DNA of 11,834 bases from SW-9-67-25 sp964623735. GTDB taxonomy: Archaea > Halobacteriota > Halobacteria > Halobacteriales > Haloarculaceae. The translations under genes and the position numbers were made by a program. The notes under the pieces were generated by a model, which was given only the letters and a program-made list of their open reading frames with translations, was not told the origin of the DNA and did no database searches. Position 1 is the stretch's first letter. Each line of letters starts with the position of its first letter. Positions 4,739-11,495 of this stretch are shown in pieces. The stretch is from the NCBI GenBank assembly GCA_964623735.1, contig CAZUVE010000090.1, positions 1 through 11,834 of the forward strand, given 5' to 3'.

Positions 4739-6654
4739 AGACCGAACACGTCGAGCAACGACTCACTCCGGCGCTCGACACCCTCGAAGGAGACGAGGGT
4801 GTTGTTCAGATCGGTGAACAACCGCGTGAAGTTGCGCTGCGACTCGCCGTCGAGTTCCTCGGCCAGGTCAGCACGGTTCTCCTGCAGGTACAGCGCCGGT
4901 TCGTGGCGGTCGAACTCGCCGCCGTTGACGCCGTGTGTCCTGAAGTAGGACCGCAACCGTGCGACGATAGGTCCGCTGGTGTCGAGGTCCGCCGGGGAGA
5001 CGCGGTCCGGGACGCCGTCGGTGTTGCCCAGCTCGACGGCGTAGGTCTGGTTGACGACCTCCAGGTAGAACGACTCCGAGAGGACGTCCTCGATAGTGCT
5101 CTCGCCGCCACCAGTGTACCCCGGCACGGTCTCGAGGCGGACGTCCTCGGAGTACGAGGACGGTTCCTCGGTCAACAGCGCGGCGACGTTGAGCGAGTCC
5201 CCGCCGAAAAGCGAGACGAAGCTGTCGATGTTCTCCCCGTCTATGATGGGGATGACAGTCCACCGATCGTCGAGGCCCTGCTCTCCGGCGTCGCGGAGCA
5301 TCTTCGAGAGCACGTAGAGGTAGACGTGGTCGGCTTTCTCCTCGACGAGCAGCGTCTGTGGACGGACCAACAGCGTGTCCATCAGGTCGAGTTCGAACAC
5401 GTTCCGGAGCGGGAACTGTGTGTAGCCGTCGGCCAGGGAGACGTCGGTGAAGACGTTCTCGTCGCCGACCGGTTCGGCCCGCACCATCTTCGTCCGGTTG
5501 AGGTTCTCCGCGTCGATCATGAACGGCGAGTGGGTCGTGTAGACGAGCGGGTAGTCGGGGGCCAGTTCGGTCTTGAGAAAGTCGAGAAAGTCATGTTTGG
5601 CACGGGCGTGCAGGTTGAGACCGGGTTCGTCGAGCAACACGACCACGTTCTCGGCCTGTCCCCGGAGCGCGGAGAGCTGGCAGAACGTCGAGAAGAACCG
5701 ACGGAACCCCTGCGAGCGCTGTTCGAACCCGACCGTGACGTCCTGCGTCCGGTTCTCGACGCGGACATCCAGCAACTGTTCGTCCCCCTCGCCTGCCGAC
5801 TGGATGCGGATGCGGATGTCGCCGCTCTGCCCCCAGTAGCCGATCGCCTCCTCGCTGACCGTCGCCGAGGCCGTCTCGAGTTCGGTGAGCCGCCGGCGCC
5901 AGTCCTCGACGTCCTGTAGATCCTCCAGGTCCAGCCCCGCGACGTCGAGCAACGACAGAAACGCCGGGTCACCGGGTTCGAGGTCGCCGGTCTCCCGCCG
6001 CTCGACGAGGTCAGCGATCCGGATCGTCCCGTTCATGACCGAGGATTCGCCGATGTACCGGAACGCCGGGAGCCGGTCGTGGATCGTCGCTCCGACGTCG
6101 TTCGCGACGACACCCTCCGGGTCCCCGCCGAGGTGGGCGGCCAGGTCCGCGTACGGCCCGTCCCGGTCGTCCGCGTCGTAATCGGACAGCTCTGACAGCG
6201 CGTCGACCCCCGACACCTGGGACGCCAGACTGTCGGGCAGGTCGTACTCTTCCCGGAGGTGGTCGCGACAGAACCCCTCCTCGAAGTCGAAGTCCCAGTG
6301 CGTCTCGTTCTCGTAGTTCCGGGTGACCGTCACCGACTGTCCGGCCAGAACGTCGCCGTGCGCGTCCTCGACCGCCTCGACGTCCGCGGGGTCGAGGCTG
6401 AGGCGGGCGCTCGCGACGACGTCGGGGTCTTCCTCGTGTCTGTCCGTGTACTCCGTCCACTCGCCGCGCGGGTAGTCGTCGTAGGGCGCGTATCCGTCGC
6501 CGCCGTAGGCCGGATTGAGTGTCTGGACCGCCTCCATGAAGGCCGTCTTGCCGGACTCGTTTCGACCGATGAGACAGACCAGGTCGTCGATTGACACCCA
6601 TCCCGAGTTCTCGATACACCGGTAATTCTGTACGCGGAGTGCGTCGAGTTGCAT
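4735..6654 (-). CDS. OLD-family ATPase with TOPRIM-like C-terminal half
   Basis: This 639-residue protein belongs to the ABC/SMC-type OLD family (overcoming lysogenization defect), ATP-dependent nucleases that act in DNA processing and often in phage defence. N-terminal ATPase: start MQLDALRVQNYRCIENSGWV, Walker A GRNESGKT at 30-37, a signature-like RSQGFRRFFS at 313-322, Walker B VVVLLDEPG at 337-345, D-loop LNLHARAKHD and the switch histidine in YTTHSPFMID (His375). The TOPRIM-like region begins LLVEEKADHVYLYVLSK at 435-451 with the first acidic residue (Glu438/439), continues IPIIDGENIDSFVSLF at 469-483, but where the DxD pair is expected has NVAALLTEEPSS (489-500). A later TIEDVLSESFYLEVVNQTYA segment at 520-539 is typical of the family. 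Start ATG 6654 is preferred over 6771 because the family begins at this beta strand and a TATA box lies 25-30 bp before it. No UvrD-like helicase partner (Gabija GajB) adjoins, so it is a stand-alone, class 1-like OLD protein. Confidence 0.88.
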   Translation of the reverse strand: MQLDALRVQNYRCIENSGWVSIDDLVCLIGRNESGKTAFMEAVQTLNPAYGGDGYAPYDDYPRGEWTEYTDRHEEDPDVVASARLSLDPADVEAVEDAHGDVLAGQSVTVTRNYENETHWDFDFEEGFCRDHLREEYDLPDSLASQVSGVDALSELSDYDADDRDGPYADLAAHLGGDPEGVVANDVGATIHDRLPAFRYIGESSVMNGTIRIADLVERRETGDLEPGDPAFLSLLDVAGLDLEDLQDVEDWRRRLTELETASATVSEEAIGYWGQSGDIRIRIQSAGEGDEQLLDVRVENRTQDVTVGFEQRSQGFRRFFSTFCQLSALRGQAENVVVLLDEPGLNLHARAKHDFLDFLKTELAPDYPLVYTTHSPFMIDAENLNRTKMVRAEPVGDENVFTDVSLADGYTQFPLRNVFELDLMDTLLVRPQTLLVEEKADHVYLYVLSKMLRDAGEQGLDDRWTVIPIIDGENIDSFVSLFGGDSLNVAALLTEEPSSYSEDVRLETVPGYTGGGESTIEDVLSESFYLEVVNQTYAVELGNTDGVPDRVSPADLDTSGPIVARLRSYFRTHGVNGGEFDRHEPALYLQENRADLAEELDGESQRNFTRLFTDLNNTLVSFEGVERRSESLLDVFGL

Positions 6655-6677
6655 CGAGCACACGTACGACCCCCAAC

Positions 6678-6687
6678 ACATAAAAGG
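6678..6687 (-). promoter_or_regulatory. TATA box of the OLD ATPase gene
   Basis: On the minus strand the site reads CCTTTTATGT, centred about 28 bp before the ATG at 6654. This predicts a leaderless transcript and supports 6654 rather than 6771 as the start. Confidence 0.55.
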
Positions 6688-6783
6688 TGATACCGGAATC
6701 GTGGGGTAGACACAGCTCACGGCCGGACGAGGTGGGTCGGCGTCCCGTCGGGACGGTGGCAGGTCACACAAATCCGTATCATA

Positions 6784-6859
6784 GTGATTGCTGTAACTGG
6801 TTGTCAGTACAACCGCACACAGTCGTGCGGTGGATCCGGCACTGACTTACAGCGATCAC
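6784..6859. repeat. 76-bp structured palindromic element between the OLD gene and the 65-residue gene
   Basis: The arms GTGATTGCTGTAA (6784-6796) and TTACAGCGATCAC (6847-6859) are complementary over 13 positions with one G-U wobble if read as plus-strand RNA (an A-C mismatch on the minus strand). Inside, GTCAGT at 6803-6808 pairs with ACTGAC at 6841-6846, and CCGCAC (6813-6818) pairs with GTGCGG (6825-6830) around ACAGTC. A competing hairpin GGTTGT-CAGT-ACAACC occupies 6799-6814. The right arm forms most of the gene-end motif that also occurs at 4720 and 11372, and the left arm is a diverged opposed copy of it. It lies directly after the stop of the minus-strand 65-residue gene and about 100 bp upstream of the OLD promoter. 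It may be a terminator, a small structured RNA or the relic of a mobile palindrome. Confidence 0.6.
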
Positions 6860-6865
6860 CATCAG
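6847..6865 (-). repeat. Gene-end motif, copy 2 (end of the 65-residue gene)
   Basis: The plus-strand sequence TTACAGCGATCACCATCAG contains the stop codon of the 65-residue gene (TCA at 6862-6864). In gene orientation it gives C-TGA-TGGT-GATCGCTGTAA and matches copy 1 (4720-4738) and copy 3 (11372-11390). It doubles as the right arm of the 76-bp palindrome. Confidence 0.5.
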
Positions 6866-7059
6866 ACCCGCTCGCGACGGTCGGCAACCCAGACGACACC
6901 CGACCCCACCAGGATCCAGAACACCCCGATGACCACGAAGAGGGTGTTCTGGGTTCCCGTCCCGATTCCGACGGCGGCGACGCCGACGAACAGGGCAGAC
7001 GCGAGGAGAATCTGGTAGAACCGCCCGAGTCGCGCAAACCACGTGACGTACCTCTCCAT
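6862..7059 (-). CDS. Small two-helix membrane protein, 65 residues, unknown function
   Basis: The chosen start, ATG at 7059, gives MERYVTWFARLGRFYQILLA. Two helices are visible at about residues 14-33 (YQILLASALFVGVAAVGIG) and 39-58 (TLFVVIGVFWILVGSGVVWV), with a short TGTQN turn and a basic ending VADRRERV. Positive residues at both ends suggest that both termini face the cytoplasm. An upstream ATG at 7125 would add 22 Arg-rich residues and would lie beyond the TATA-like box at 7085-7095, so it is not preferred. No family was recognised. It lies 82 bp downstream of the antiporter gene in the same direction but probably uses its own promoter. Confidence 0.65.
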   Translation of the reverse strand: MERYVTWFARLGRFYQILLASALFVGVAAVGIGTGTQNTLFVVIGVFWILVGSGVVWVADRRERV

Positions 7060-7084
7060 GCAGGCCGGGATACGGCGCCGGGCG

Positions 7085-7095
7085 CCTATTAGTTT
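7085..7095 (-). promoter_or_regulatory. Putative TATA box of the 65-residue gene
   Basis: On the minus strand the site reads AAACTAATAGG, centred about 31 bp before ATG 7059 in a GC-rich gap. A leaderless or nearly leaderless message is predicted. Confidence 0.4.
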
Positions 7096-7141
7096 CGGCT
7101 GCTCGCGGCCCCGGAGGCGCGCCAACTCGGGGGAACGGCGC

Positions 7142-8998
7142 TCAGTCGTGGGGGTGGAACCGTTTCATGGCTGTCCGGACGGCGCTTGTGTCGCCGAGGA
7201 ACGTGACGTGGTCGCCGTACTCGATGACGTCGTCGGGTTCGGGGACGTGCGCGTCGGCGTTCTGTCCCACTTCGGCGATGAGACACCCGCCGGGGATCTC
7301 CTCGTTGACTTCCCGGACCGACTTCCCGGCCAGGTGCTCGGCGGTGACCTCGATCTCCTGGATGTCGTGGCCATCCCCGGAGTCGTGCATCCAGTGGGCC
7401 AGTTCCGGGCGCTCGATCTCGTTGTCGATGGCGAACGCCGTCGCCATCGGGGCGTCGATCGCCGCGACCGACTGTGACTCGAAGGCCTCTACGTTCCCCG
7501 GATTGTTGACCCGGGCGTAGACATCCTCGACGTCGAACTTCGTCCGGGCGATCTGGCAGATCAGGAGGTTGTTGTCGTCGCTGTTGGTTGCGGCGACGAC
7601 GATCTTCGCCTCCTCGATCCCTGCTTCCTGGAGGACGCCCGCCTCCGTGCCGTCGCCGCTGTGGACGGTGAACCCTGCCTCGCGCGCGTTCTGTCTCTGT
7701 TTTTCGTCGTCCTCGACGATCACGACGAACTCGCCTCTCCGTTCCAGTCGCTGTGCCAGGGCCATGCCGACACGGCCCCCGCCGACGATTATCGTGCGCA
7801 TTGGTGTTACTCCGAGAATCTTGCCGATCTGTCGTGCCAGTCCGGCCTCGATCGCGTCGGTCGCGAAGATGATGATGAACACTGTCCCGAGCAGCGTCTG
7901 TCCCGCCTCGATGTTGCCGGCCAGTTCCAGTTCGATTGCAAACAGCGTTGCGACGCTCGCGGGGATGATGCCCCGCGGACCCATCGCCGCCAGGAACAGC
8001 CGTTCCGAGCGGGTGAACCGCTCGACGCCGACGGTTGCGATCCACGCAACCGCCGGTCTGATAATCAGTATGACGGCGATCACGAGCAAGAGGCCGCCGA
8101 CGCCGAGGCCGAGAATGGCCCCGATGTCGATGAGTGCCGCAAGGGAGATGAACACGAACCCGAGGGCGATCAGCGTCGCGTCCCGGCCGAACTCCTCCAT
8201 TGTCTCCCGGTGTGGGAGGTCGAGGTTGCCGAGCGCGACGCCGGCCGTCGCTGCGGCGGCGATGCCGGCCTCGGCGGCGACGGTCTCCGCGACCGTGAAC
8301 GAGCCGATCGCGGCGCTCAACAGCAGAAACCGGGCAGCCTGGGGTGCCTCCTCCGGCGTGACCTCGTAGCGCAACAGGAGATAGATCAGGACCGTCGCGA
8401 GCAGGCCGGCGGCGACGCCGACACCGAACCGCTCCAGAAAGGAGAAGACCGTCGCGGAAACGCCCAGATCGTCGAGCAACAGCGTCTCGAAGATGACGAC
8501 GGCCGCGATTGCGGCGGTAACGTCGTTGACGATCCCCTCCGTCTCGAGAGCGGCGGCGACGTGTTCCCTGACGCGGACGACATCGAGAATTGGCGTGATG
8601 ACCGTCGGTCCCGTCGCAACCAGCAGTGCGCCCACGAGGAGGGCCAGTTCCCACTCGACCCCCTCCAGGAACCTGACCGCGACAGCCGTCCCGAACAGCG
8701 TCACGACCGCGCCAACAGTCACCAGTCGCAGGGCCGCCGTCTCCGCCTCGCGGATCCGCTCGAACCGGAGGGCGAAGGCCCCGTCGAAGACGATGATCGC
8801 AACGCTGAGTCCGACAATCGTCTCGAGACCCCCGCCGAACGTCTCCAGGGTGACCAACCCGATCCCTATGGGACCGAGGAGTACCCCGATCCCGAGGAAG
8901 AACACGACACTCGGCACCCGGATACGCTGTGCGAGCAACTGCACGCCCAGCCCGGAGACGAGGATTATTGCGACGACCTGTAACAGACTGCCCGCCAC
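7142..8998 (-). CDS. NhaP/CPA1-type cation:proton antiporter fused to RCK (TrkA-N/TrkA-C) domains
   Basis: A 618-residue membrane protein predicted to exchange Na+ or K+ for protons across the cytoplasmic membrane. Residues 1-395 form the multi-helix transport domain: ATGPTVITPIL at 128-138 replaces the common TDP motif with TGP, EGIVNDVTAAI at 154-164 contains the Asn158-Asp159 pair typical of electroneutral CPA1 exchangers, and MGPRGIIPASVA at 339-350 is the conserved late GxRG motif. Residues 401-530 are a TrkA-N/RCK Rossmann domain with IIVGGGRVGMALAQRL (GxGxxG) and an acidic strand end (VVIVEDD), suiting NAD(H) binding. Residues 546-612 are a TrkA-C domain, a ligand sensor in many K+ systems. 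The start is GTG at 8998: an in-frame stop lies just upstream (9023-9025) and a TATA box at 9022-9028 fits a leaderless transcript. It is divergent from an Lrp/AsnC regulator with a TrkA-C domain of its own, hinting at a shared ligand. The transported cation cannot be told from sequence. Confidence 0.9.
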   Translation of the reverse strand: MAGSLLQVVAIILVSGLGVQLLAQRIRVPSVVFFLGIGVLLGPIGIGLVTLETFGGGLETIVGLSVAIIVFDGAFALRFERIREAETAALRLVTVGAVVTLFGTAVAVRFLEGVEWELALLVGALLVATGPTVITPILDVVRVREHVAAALETEGIVNDVTAAIAAVVIFETLLLDDLGVSATVFSFLERFGVGVAAGLLATVLIYLLLRYEVTPEEAPQAARFLLLSAAIGSFTVAETVAAEAGIAAAATAGVALGNLDLPHRETMEEFGRDATLIALGFVFISLAALIDIGAILGLGVGGLLLVIAVILIIRPAVAWIATVGVERFTRSERLFLAAMGPRGIIPASVATLFAIELELAGNIEAGQTLLGTVFIIIFATDAIEAGLARQIGKILGVTPMRTIIVGGGRVGMALAQRLERRGEFVVIVEDDEKQRQNAREAGFTVHSGDGTEAGVLQEAGIEEAKIVVAATNSDDNNLLICQIARTKFDVEDVYARVNNPGNVEAFESQSVAAIDAPMATAFAIDNEIERPELAHWMHDSGDGHDIQEIEVTAEHLAGKSVREVNEEIPGGCLIAEVGQNADAHVPEPDDVIEYGDHVTFLGDTSAVRTAMKRFHPHD

Positions 8999-9001
8999 AT
9001 C

Positions 9002-9046
9002 TGTCGAACTGTTTGACTGGACTTAAATCACTCTGTCGGTTCGACA
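9002..9046 (-). promoter_or_regulatory. Antiporter promoter with flanking inverted repeat (candidate operator)
   Basis: On the minus strand GATTTAAGT (rc of 9021-9029) is the TATA box, 25-30 bp before GTG 8998. It is bracketed by the exact 8-bp inverted repeat TGTCGAAC (9002-9009) and GTTCGACA (9039-9046), whose centres are 37 bp apart. One arm would overlap the transcript start and the other lies just upstream of the TATA box, where a bound dimer or loop-forming regulator could block transcription. The divergent Lrp-type protein is the obvious candidate. Binding is inferred. Confidence 0.45.
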
Positions 9047-9073
9047 TCGCACACGGTTCCGGTGTCGGTGCCA

Positions 9074-9082
9074 ACTCTAAAG
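9074..9082 (+). promoter_or_regulatory. Putative TATA box of the Lrp-type regulator gene
   Basis: ACTCTAAAG is centred about 29 bp before ATG 9107 and predicts a leaderless message. It lies in the 108-bp region shared with the divergent antiporter promoter. Confidence 0.4.
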
Positions 9083-9106
9083 ACGTCGCTCCCCGCAGGT
9101 GTGGAC

Positions 9107-9862
9107 ATGACGTCCCGCTTGGACGAGATCGACAGGGAGATAGTCCACGCCCTGATGGCCGACGCGCGGAACACCACGGCAACGACGATCGCCGAGGGGT
9201 TGAACGTCTCCGACGGGACCGTCCGCAACCGGATCGACCGCCTCGAGGAGGAGGGAGTCATCCAGGGGTACACTACGACGGTCGATTTCGAGCGCGCGGG
9301 CGGGCGACTGACGTCTGTGTACATGTGTACAGTTCCGGCAGCCGAACGGGAACGGCTCGCGCTGGCGGCCGAGTCGATCCCCGGCGTGATCAACGTCCGG
9401 GTGCTGATGGCCGGCCGCCGGGACCTCCAGGTGGTCGCCGTCGGCGAGGACACCGAAGACCTCCGGGATATCGCCCGGTCGCTGTCGGAGCTCGACATCC
9501 AGATCGAGGACGAGGAACTCGTCCAGACCGAGATCCGGAGCCCCTACGCGCCCTTCGCCCACGACGAGAGCCACCACCGGCCCGAACCCACAGACGTCGT
9601 GACGCTCCCCGACGGCCACGACGTCGTCGAGGTCGCCGTCGCGGAGGACGCCCCTATCGTCGGGGAATCCTTCGAAACTGCCCGGGTCGACAGAACGCTC
9701 GCCGAGGACGTGGTCGTCGTCTCGGTCGAACGGGACGGGGAGATCCTCCATCCGACCGACGTCACCGTGGTCGAACCCGACGACGTCGTGACGCTGCTCC
9801 CCCGCGAGGGGTCCAAGCAGGAGGTTCTGGCCGCCTTTCTCGGCGACGACGACCGGAGGTAG
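9107..9862 (+). CDS. Lrp/AsnC-family transcriptional regulator with C-terminal TrkA-C (RCK_C) domain
   Basis: A 251-residue DNA-binding regulator. The N-terminus MTSRLDEIDREIVHALMADA and the helix-turn-helix TTIAEGLNVSDGTVRNRIDR (residues 26-45) are typical of Lrp/AsnC, followed by EEGVIQGYTTTVDF. Residues 66-145 are the RAM-type effector/oligomerisation domain (TSVYMCTVPA, IPGVINVRVLMAGRRDLQVV). A linker with HHRPEP leads to a TrkA-C domain at about 165-248 (VVEVAVAEDAPIVGESFE, DVVVVSVERDGEILHPTDVT, EPDDVVTLLPREGSK), the same module as ends the divergent antiporter. RCK_C domains bind small ligands such as nucleotides in K+ transporters, so the regulator may sense the same signal as the antiporter. 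ATG 9107 is chosen for its spacing from the TATA-like box at 9074-9082; a GTG at 9101 would add only two residues, one at 9062 fifteen. Likely targets are the antiporter, itself and perhaps the permeases that follow. Confidence 0.9.
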   Translation: MTSRLDEIDREIVHALMADARNTTATTIAEGLNVSDGTVRNRIDRLEEEGVIQGYTTTVDFERAGGRLTSVYMCTVPAAERERLALAAESIPGVINVRVLMAGRRDLQVVAVGEDTEDLRDIARSLSELDIQIEDEELVQTEIRSPYAPFAHDESHHRPEPTDVVTLPDGHDVVEVAVAEDAPIVGESFETARVDRTLAEDVVVVSVERDGEILHPTDVTVVEPDDVVTLLPREGSKQEVLAAFLGDDDRR

Positions 9863-9894
9863 CGCGCCCGACTTCTAAGATCGTAATATCGAAC

Positions 9895-9924
9895 CCAGAA
9901 AATTTTGATCAGAAAAATATCTGG
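9895..9924 (+). promoter_or_regulatory. AT-rich 30-bp imperfect dyad upstream of the first permease
   Basis: CCAGAAAATT at one end and AAATATCTGG at the other are complementary at 8 of 10 positions, with a TTGATCAGAA-like centre. It lies five bases upstream of the 22-bp dyad at 9930-9951 and is unusually AT-rich for this genome. A regulator site or upstream promoter element is possible. Confidence 0.35.
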
Positions 9925-9929
9925 CCCGC

Positions 9930-9951
9930 ATATTTTTGCCGAAGAGAATAT
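9930..9951 (+). promoter_or_regulatory. 22-bp AT-rich dyad/promoter shared by both permease genes, copy 1
   Basis: The element starts ATATTTTTGCCGAA and ends GAGAATAT, an imperfect palindrome (outer ATATT/AATAT). Its counterpart before the second permease (11549-11570) starts ATATTTTTGGCCGAA and ends AACTAT. The two align along most of their length and end 26 and 25 bp before the respective ATG. The right half (GAATATA, 9945-9951) sits where a TATA box is expected for leaderless transcription from ATG 9978, so a bound regulator would overlap the core promoter. Confidence 0.6.
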
Positions 9952-9977
9952 ACCCGTGCAGACCCAAACCACGAGTA

Positions 9978-11375
9978 ATGTCAGACGGAACTCTCGAACG
10001 GAGTCTGGGCCTCTACCCGACGTTGATGATCAGTATCGGAGCGATGATCGGGAGTGGAATCTTCGTGCTTCCGGCCATCGGGTTCCTCGAAGCGGGGCCC
10101 AGTGTCGTGATCGCGTATCTCCTGGCCGCGCTCGTGGTCCTGCCCGCAGCCCTCTCGAAGGCCGAACTCGGAACAGCCATGCCCGAGTCCGGCGGTGACT
10201 ACCTCTACATCGAGCGCGCGCTGGGTCCCCTGGCAGGCACCATCGCCGGCATCGGGGCCTGGTTCTCACTCACGTTCAAAAGCGCCTTCGCGCTCGTCGG
10301 TCTGGGGGCGTACCTGCTGTTGCTCGTTCCTCTCGGAGCAACGCAGATCACCCTGGTCGGTCTCGGCCTCGCCGTGCTGATCGTCGCGCTCAACATCTCC
10401 GGGACGGAACTCACCGGCGAGGCACAGGCCGTCGTCGTCACCGTGGTACTGGTCGGCCTGTTCGCGTACGTGGGGAACGCCGCCTGGCTCGCGGGGACCG
10501 GCGCCGAAACCGCCGACCTCTCCCGGCTGTCCGGCCTCACCGACGCCGAACCCGGGACTGTCCTCACGGCCGCCGCACTCGTGTTCGTCTCCTACGCCGG
10601 CGTGACCAAGATCGCGAGTGTGGCCGAGGAAGTCAAGAACCCGGACAGGAACCTCCCGCGGGGGATTCTGGGCTCACTCGGGATCATGGCCGTCGTCTAC
10701 CTGGGGGTAATCGGTTCGATTGTGGTACTGAACGCCCCGGCAGCACTCGAGGAGGGTGGCGCACACGGGGCGTCGCTGACGCCGATGGCCGACGGCGCGA
10801 CGGCGCTGTTCGGCGGGTACGGGGTCGAAATCGTGTCGGTGCTGGCTGTGATTGCGCTGATGAGTATGGCCAACGCGGGGGTACTCTCGTCCTCGCGGTT
10901 CCCGCTGGCGATGAGCCGTGACGACCTGTTGCCCGGGTCGCTCGAGGTGATCGACCCCCGGTTCAGGACGCCACGGAACTCCATCCTGCTGACCGGCGGC
11001 GTACTGGTTCTGCTGATCGCGTTCGTCCCGGTCATCACGCTGGCTGAGATGGCCAGCGCCTTCATCATCTTCGTCCTGTCGCTGATCAACGTCGCGGTGA
11101 TTGCCTTCCGGGAAGCGGACATCGACACCTACGACCCGGCGTTCCAGGCACCGGGGTACCCGGTGATTCAAATCGTCGGGACTGTGGCCGGCTTCGGGAT
11201 GATTGTGCGGCTGGGGCTGTTGCCGATTCTCGGAGCGGCCGGGATCACACTCGGCGGCGCGGCTATCTACCTCCTGTACGGCCGTCAGCGGACCGACAGT
11301 ACCAGCGCCCTCAGTACGCTCCTCGAACGGCGCCGCGGGGACACCCGCGACGTCGTCCCCGCGGAGAGCGACTGA
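9978..11375 (+). CDS. APC-family amino acid permease (first of a tandem pair)
   Basis: A 465-residue, about 12-helix secondary transporter of the amino acid-polyamine-organocation superfamily. The N-terminal part has SLGLYPTLMISIGAMIGSGI, including the helix-1 GSGIF substrate-binding loop (25-29), and LPAALSKAELGTAMPESGGD, the helix 2-3 loop typical of APC proteins. A second family block is VSYAGVTKIASVAEEVKNPD (204-223) followed by LPRGI. The C-terminal tail (residues 436-465) is short and polar, with no universal stress (Usp) domain as found in some archaeal relatives. ATG 9978 is chosen because the AT-rich promoter dyad ends 26 bp before it and because the neighbouring paralogue starts at the equivalent point (MPGGGLERSLGLY versus MSDGTLERSLGLY); an ATG at 9936 lies within the dyad. 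Substrate is unknown. It follows the Lrp-type regulator by 115 bp in the same direction, a common linkage for amino acid uptake genes. Confidence 0.9.
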   Translation: MSDGTLERSLGLYPTLMISIGAMIGSGIFVLPAIGFLEAGPSVVIAYLLAALVVLPAALSKAELGTAMPESGGDYLYIERALGPLAGTIAGIGAWFSLTFKSAFALVGLGAYLLLLVPLGATQITLVGLGLAVLIVALNISGTELTGEAQAVVVTVVLVGLFAYVGNAAWLAGTGAETADLSRLSGLTDAEPGTVLTAAALVFVSYAGVTKIASVAEEVKNPDRNLPRGILGSLGIMAVVYLGVIGSIVVLNAPAALEEGGAHGASLTPMADGATALFGGYGVEIVSVLAVIALMSMANAGVLSSSRFPLAMSRDDLLPGSLEVIDPRFRTPRNSILLTGGVLVLLIAFVPVITLAEMASAFIIFVLSLINVAVIAFREADIDTYDPAFQAPGYPVIQIVGTVAGFGMIVRLGLLPILGAAGITLGGAAIYLLYGRQRTDSTSALSTLLERRRGDTRDVVPAESD

Positions 11376-11390
11376 TACTGATCGCTGTAG
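11372..11390 (+). repeat. Gene-end motif, copy 3 (end of the first permease gene)
   Basis: CTGATACTGATCGCTGTAG includes the permease stop codon (TGA at 11373-11375). It matches the reverse complements of 4720-4738 and 6847-6865, sharing TGATCGCTGTA exactly with the latter. It is in the same orientation relative to its gene as the other two. Confidence 0.5.
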
Positions 11391-11495
11391 TCCGGCGGGG
11401 TCCACCGCACGACGGCGCGACGTCGCTTCCCCGCGAGGGCACGAGAGGAGAGTTGTCTGCCCGTGCCAGCGGATCGCCGACACCCGGACGGTTTC

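Noticed and set aside
4903..5919. 338-codon plus-strand open frame opposite the OLD ATPase
   Set aside because: Its translation looks superficially protein-like (Val/Asp/Glu-rich), but it is exactly antisense to the ATPase core and has no own promoter or known motif.
4735..6654. Gabija-like defence system
   Set aside because: The OLD/TOPRIM protein resembles GajA in layout, but no UvrD-type helicase gene is next to it; only a stand-alone OLD protein is supported.
6784..6859. tRNA-like gene
   Set aside because: At 76 bp it folds into a branched structure, but there is no T-loop GTTC sequence, no recognisable anticodon arm and the outer stem is 13 bp instead of 7.
7089..9182. 697-codon minus-strand open frame overlapping the antiporter
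   Set aside because: It is a frame-shifted shadow of the antiporter gene and yields an Arg/Gly/Pro-rich peptide with no recognisable domain.
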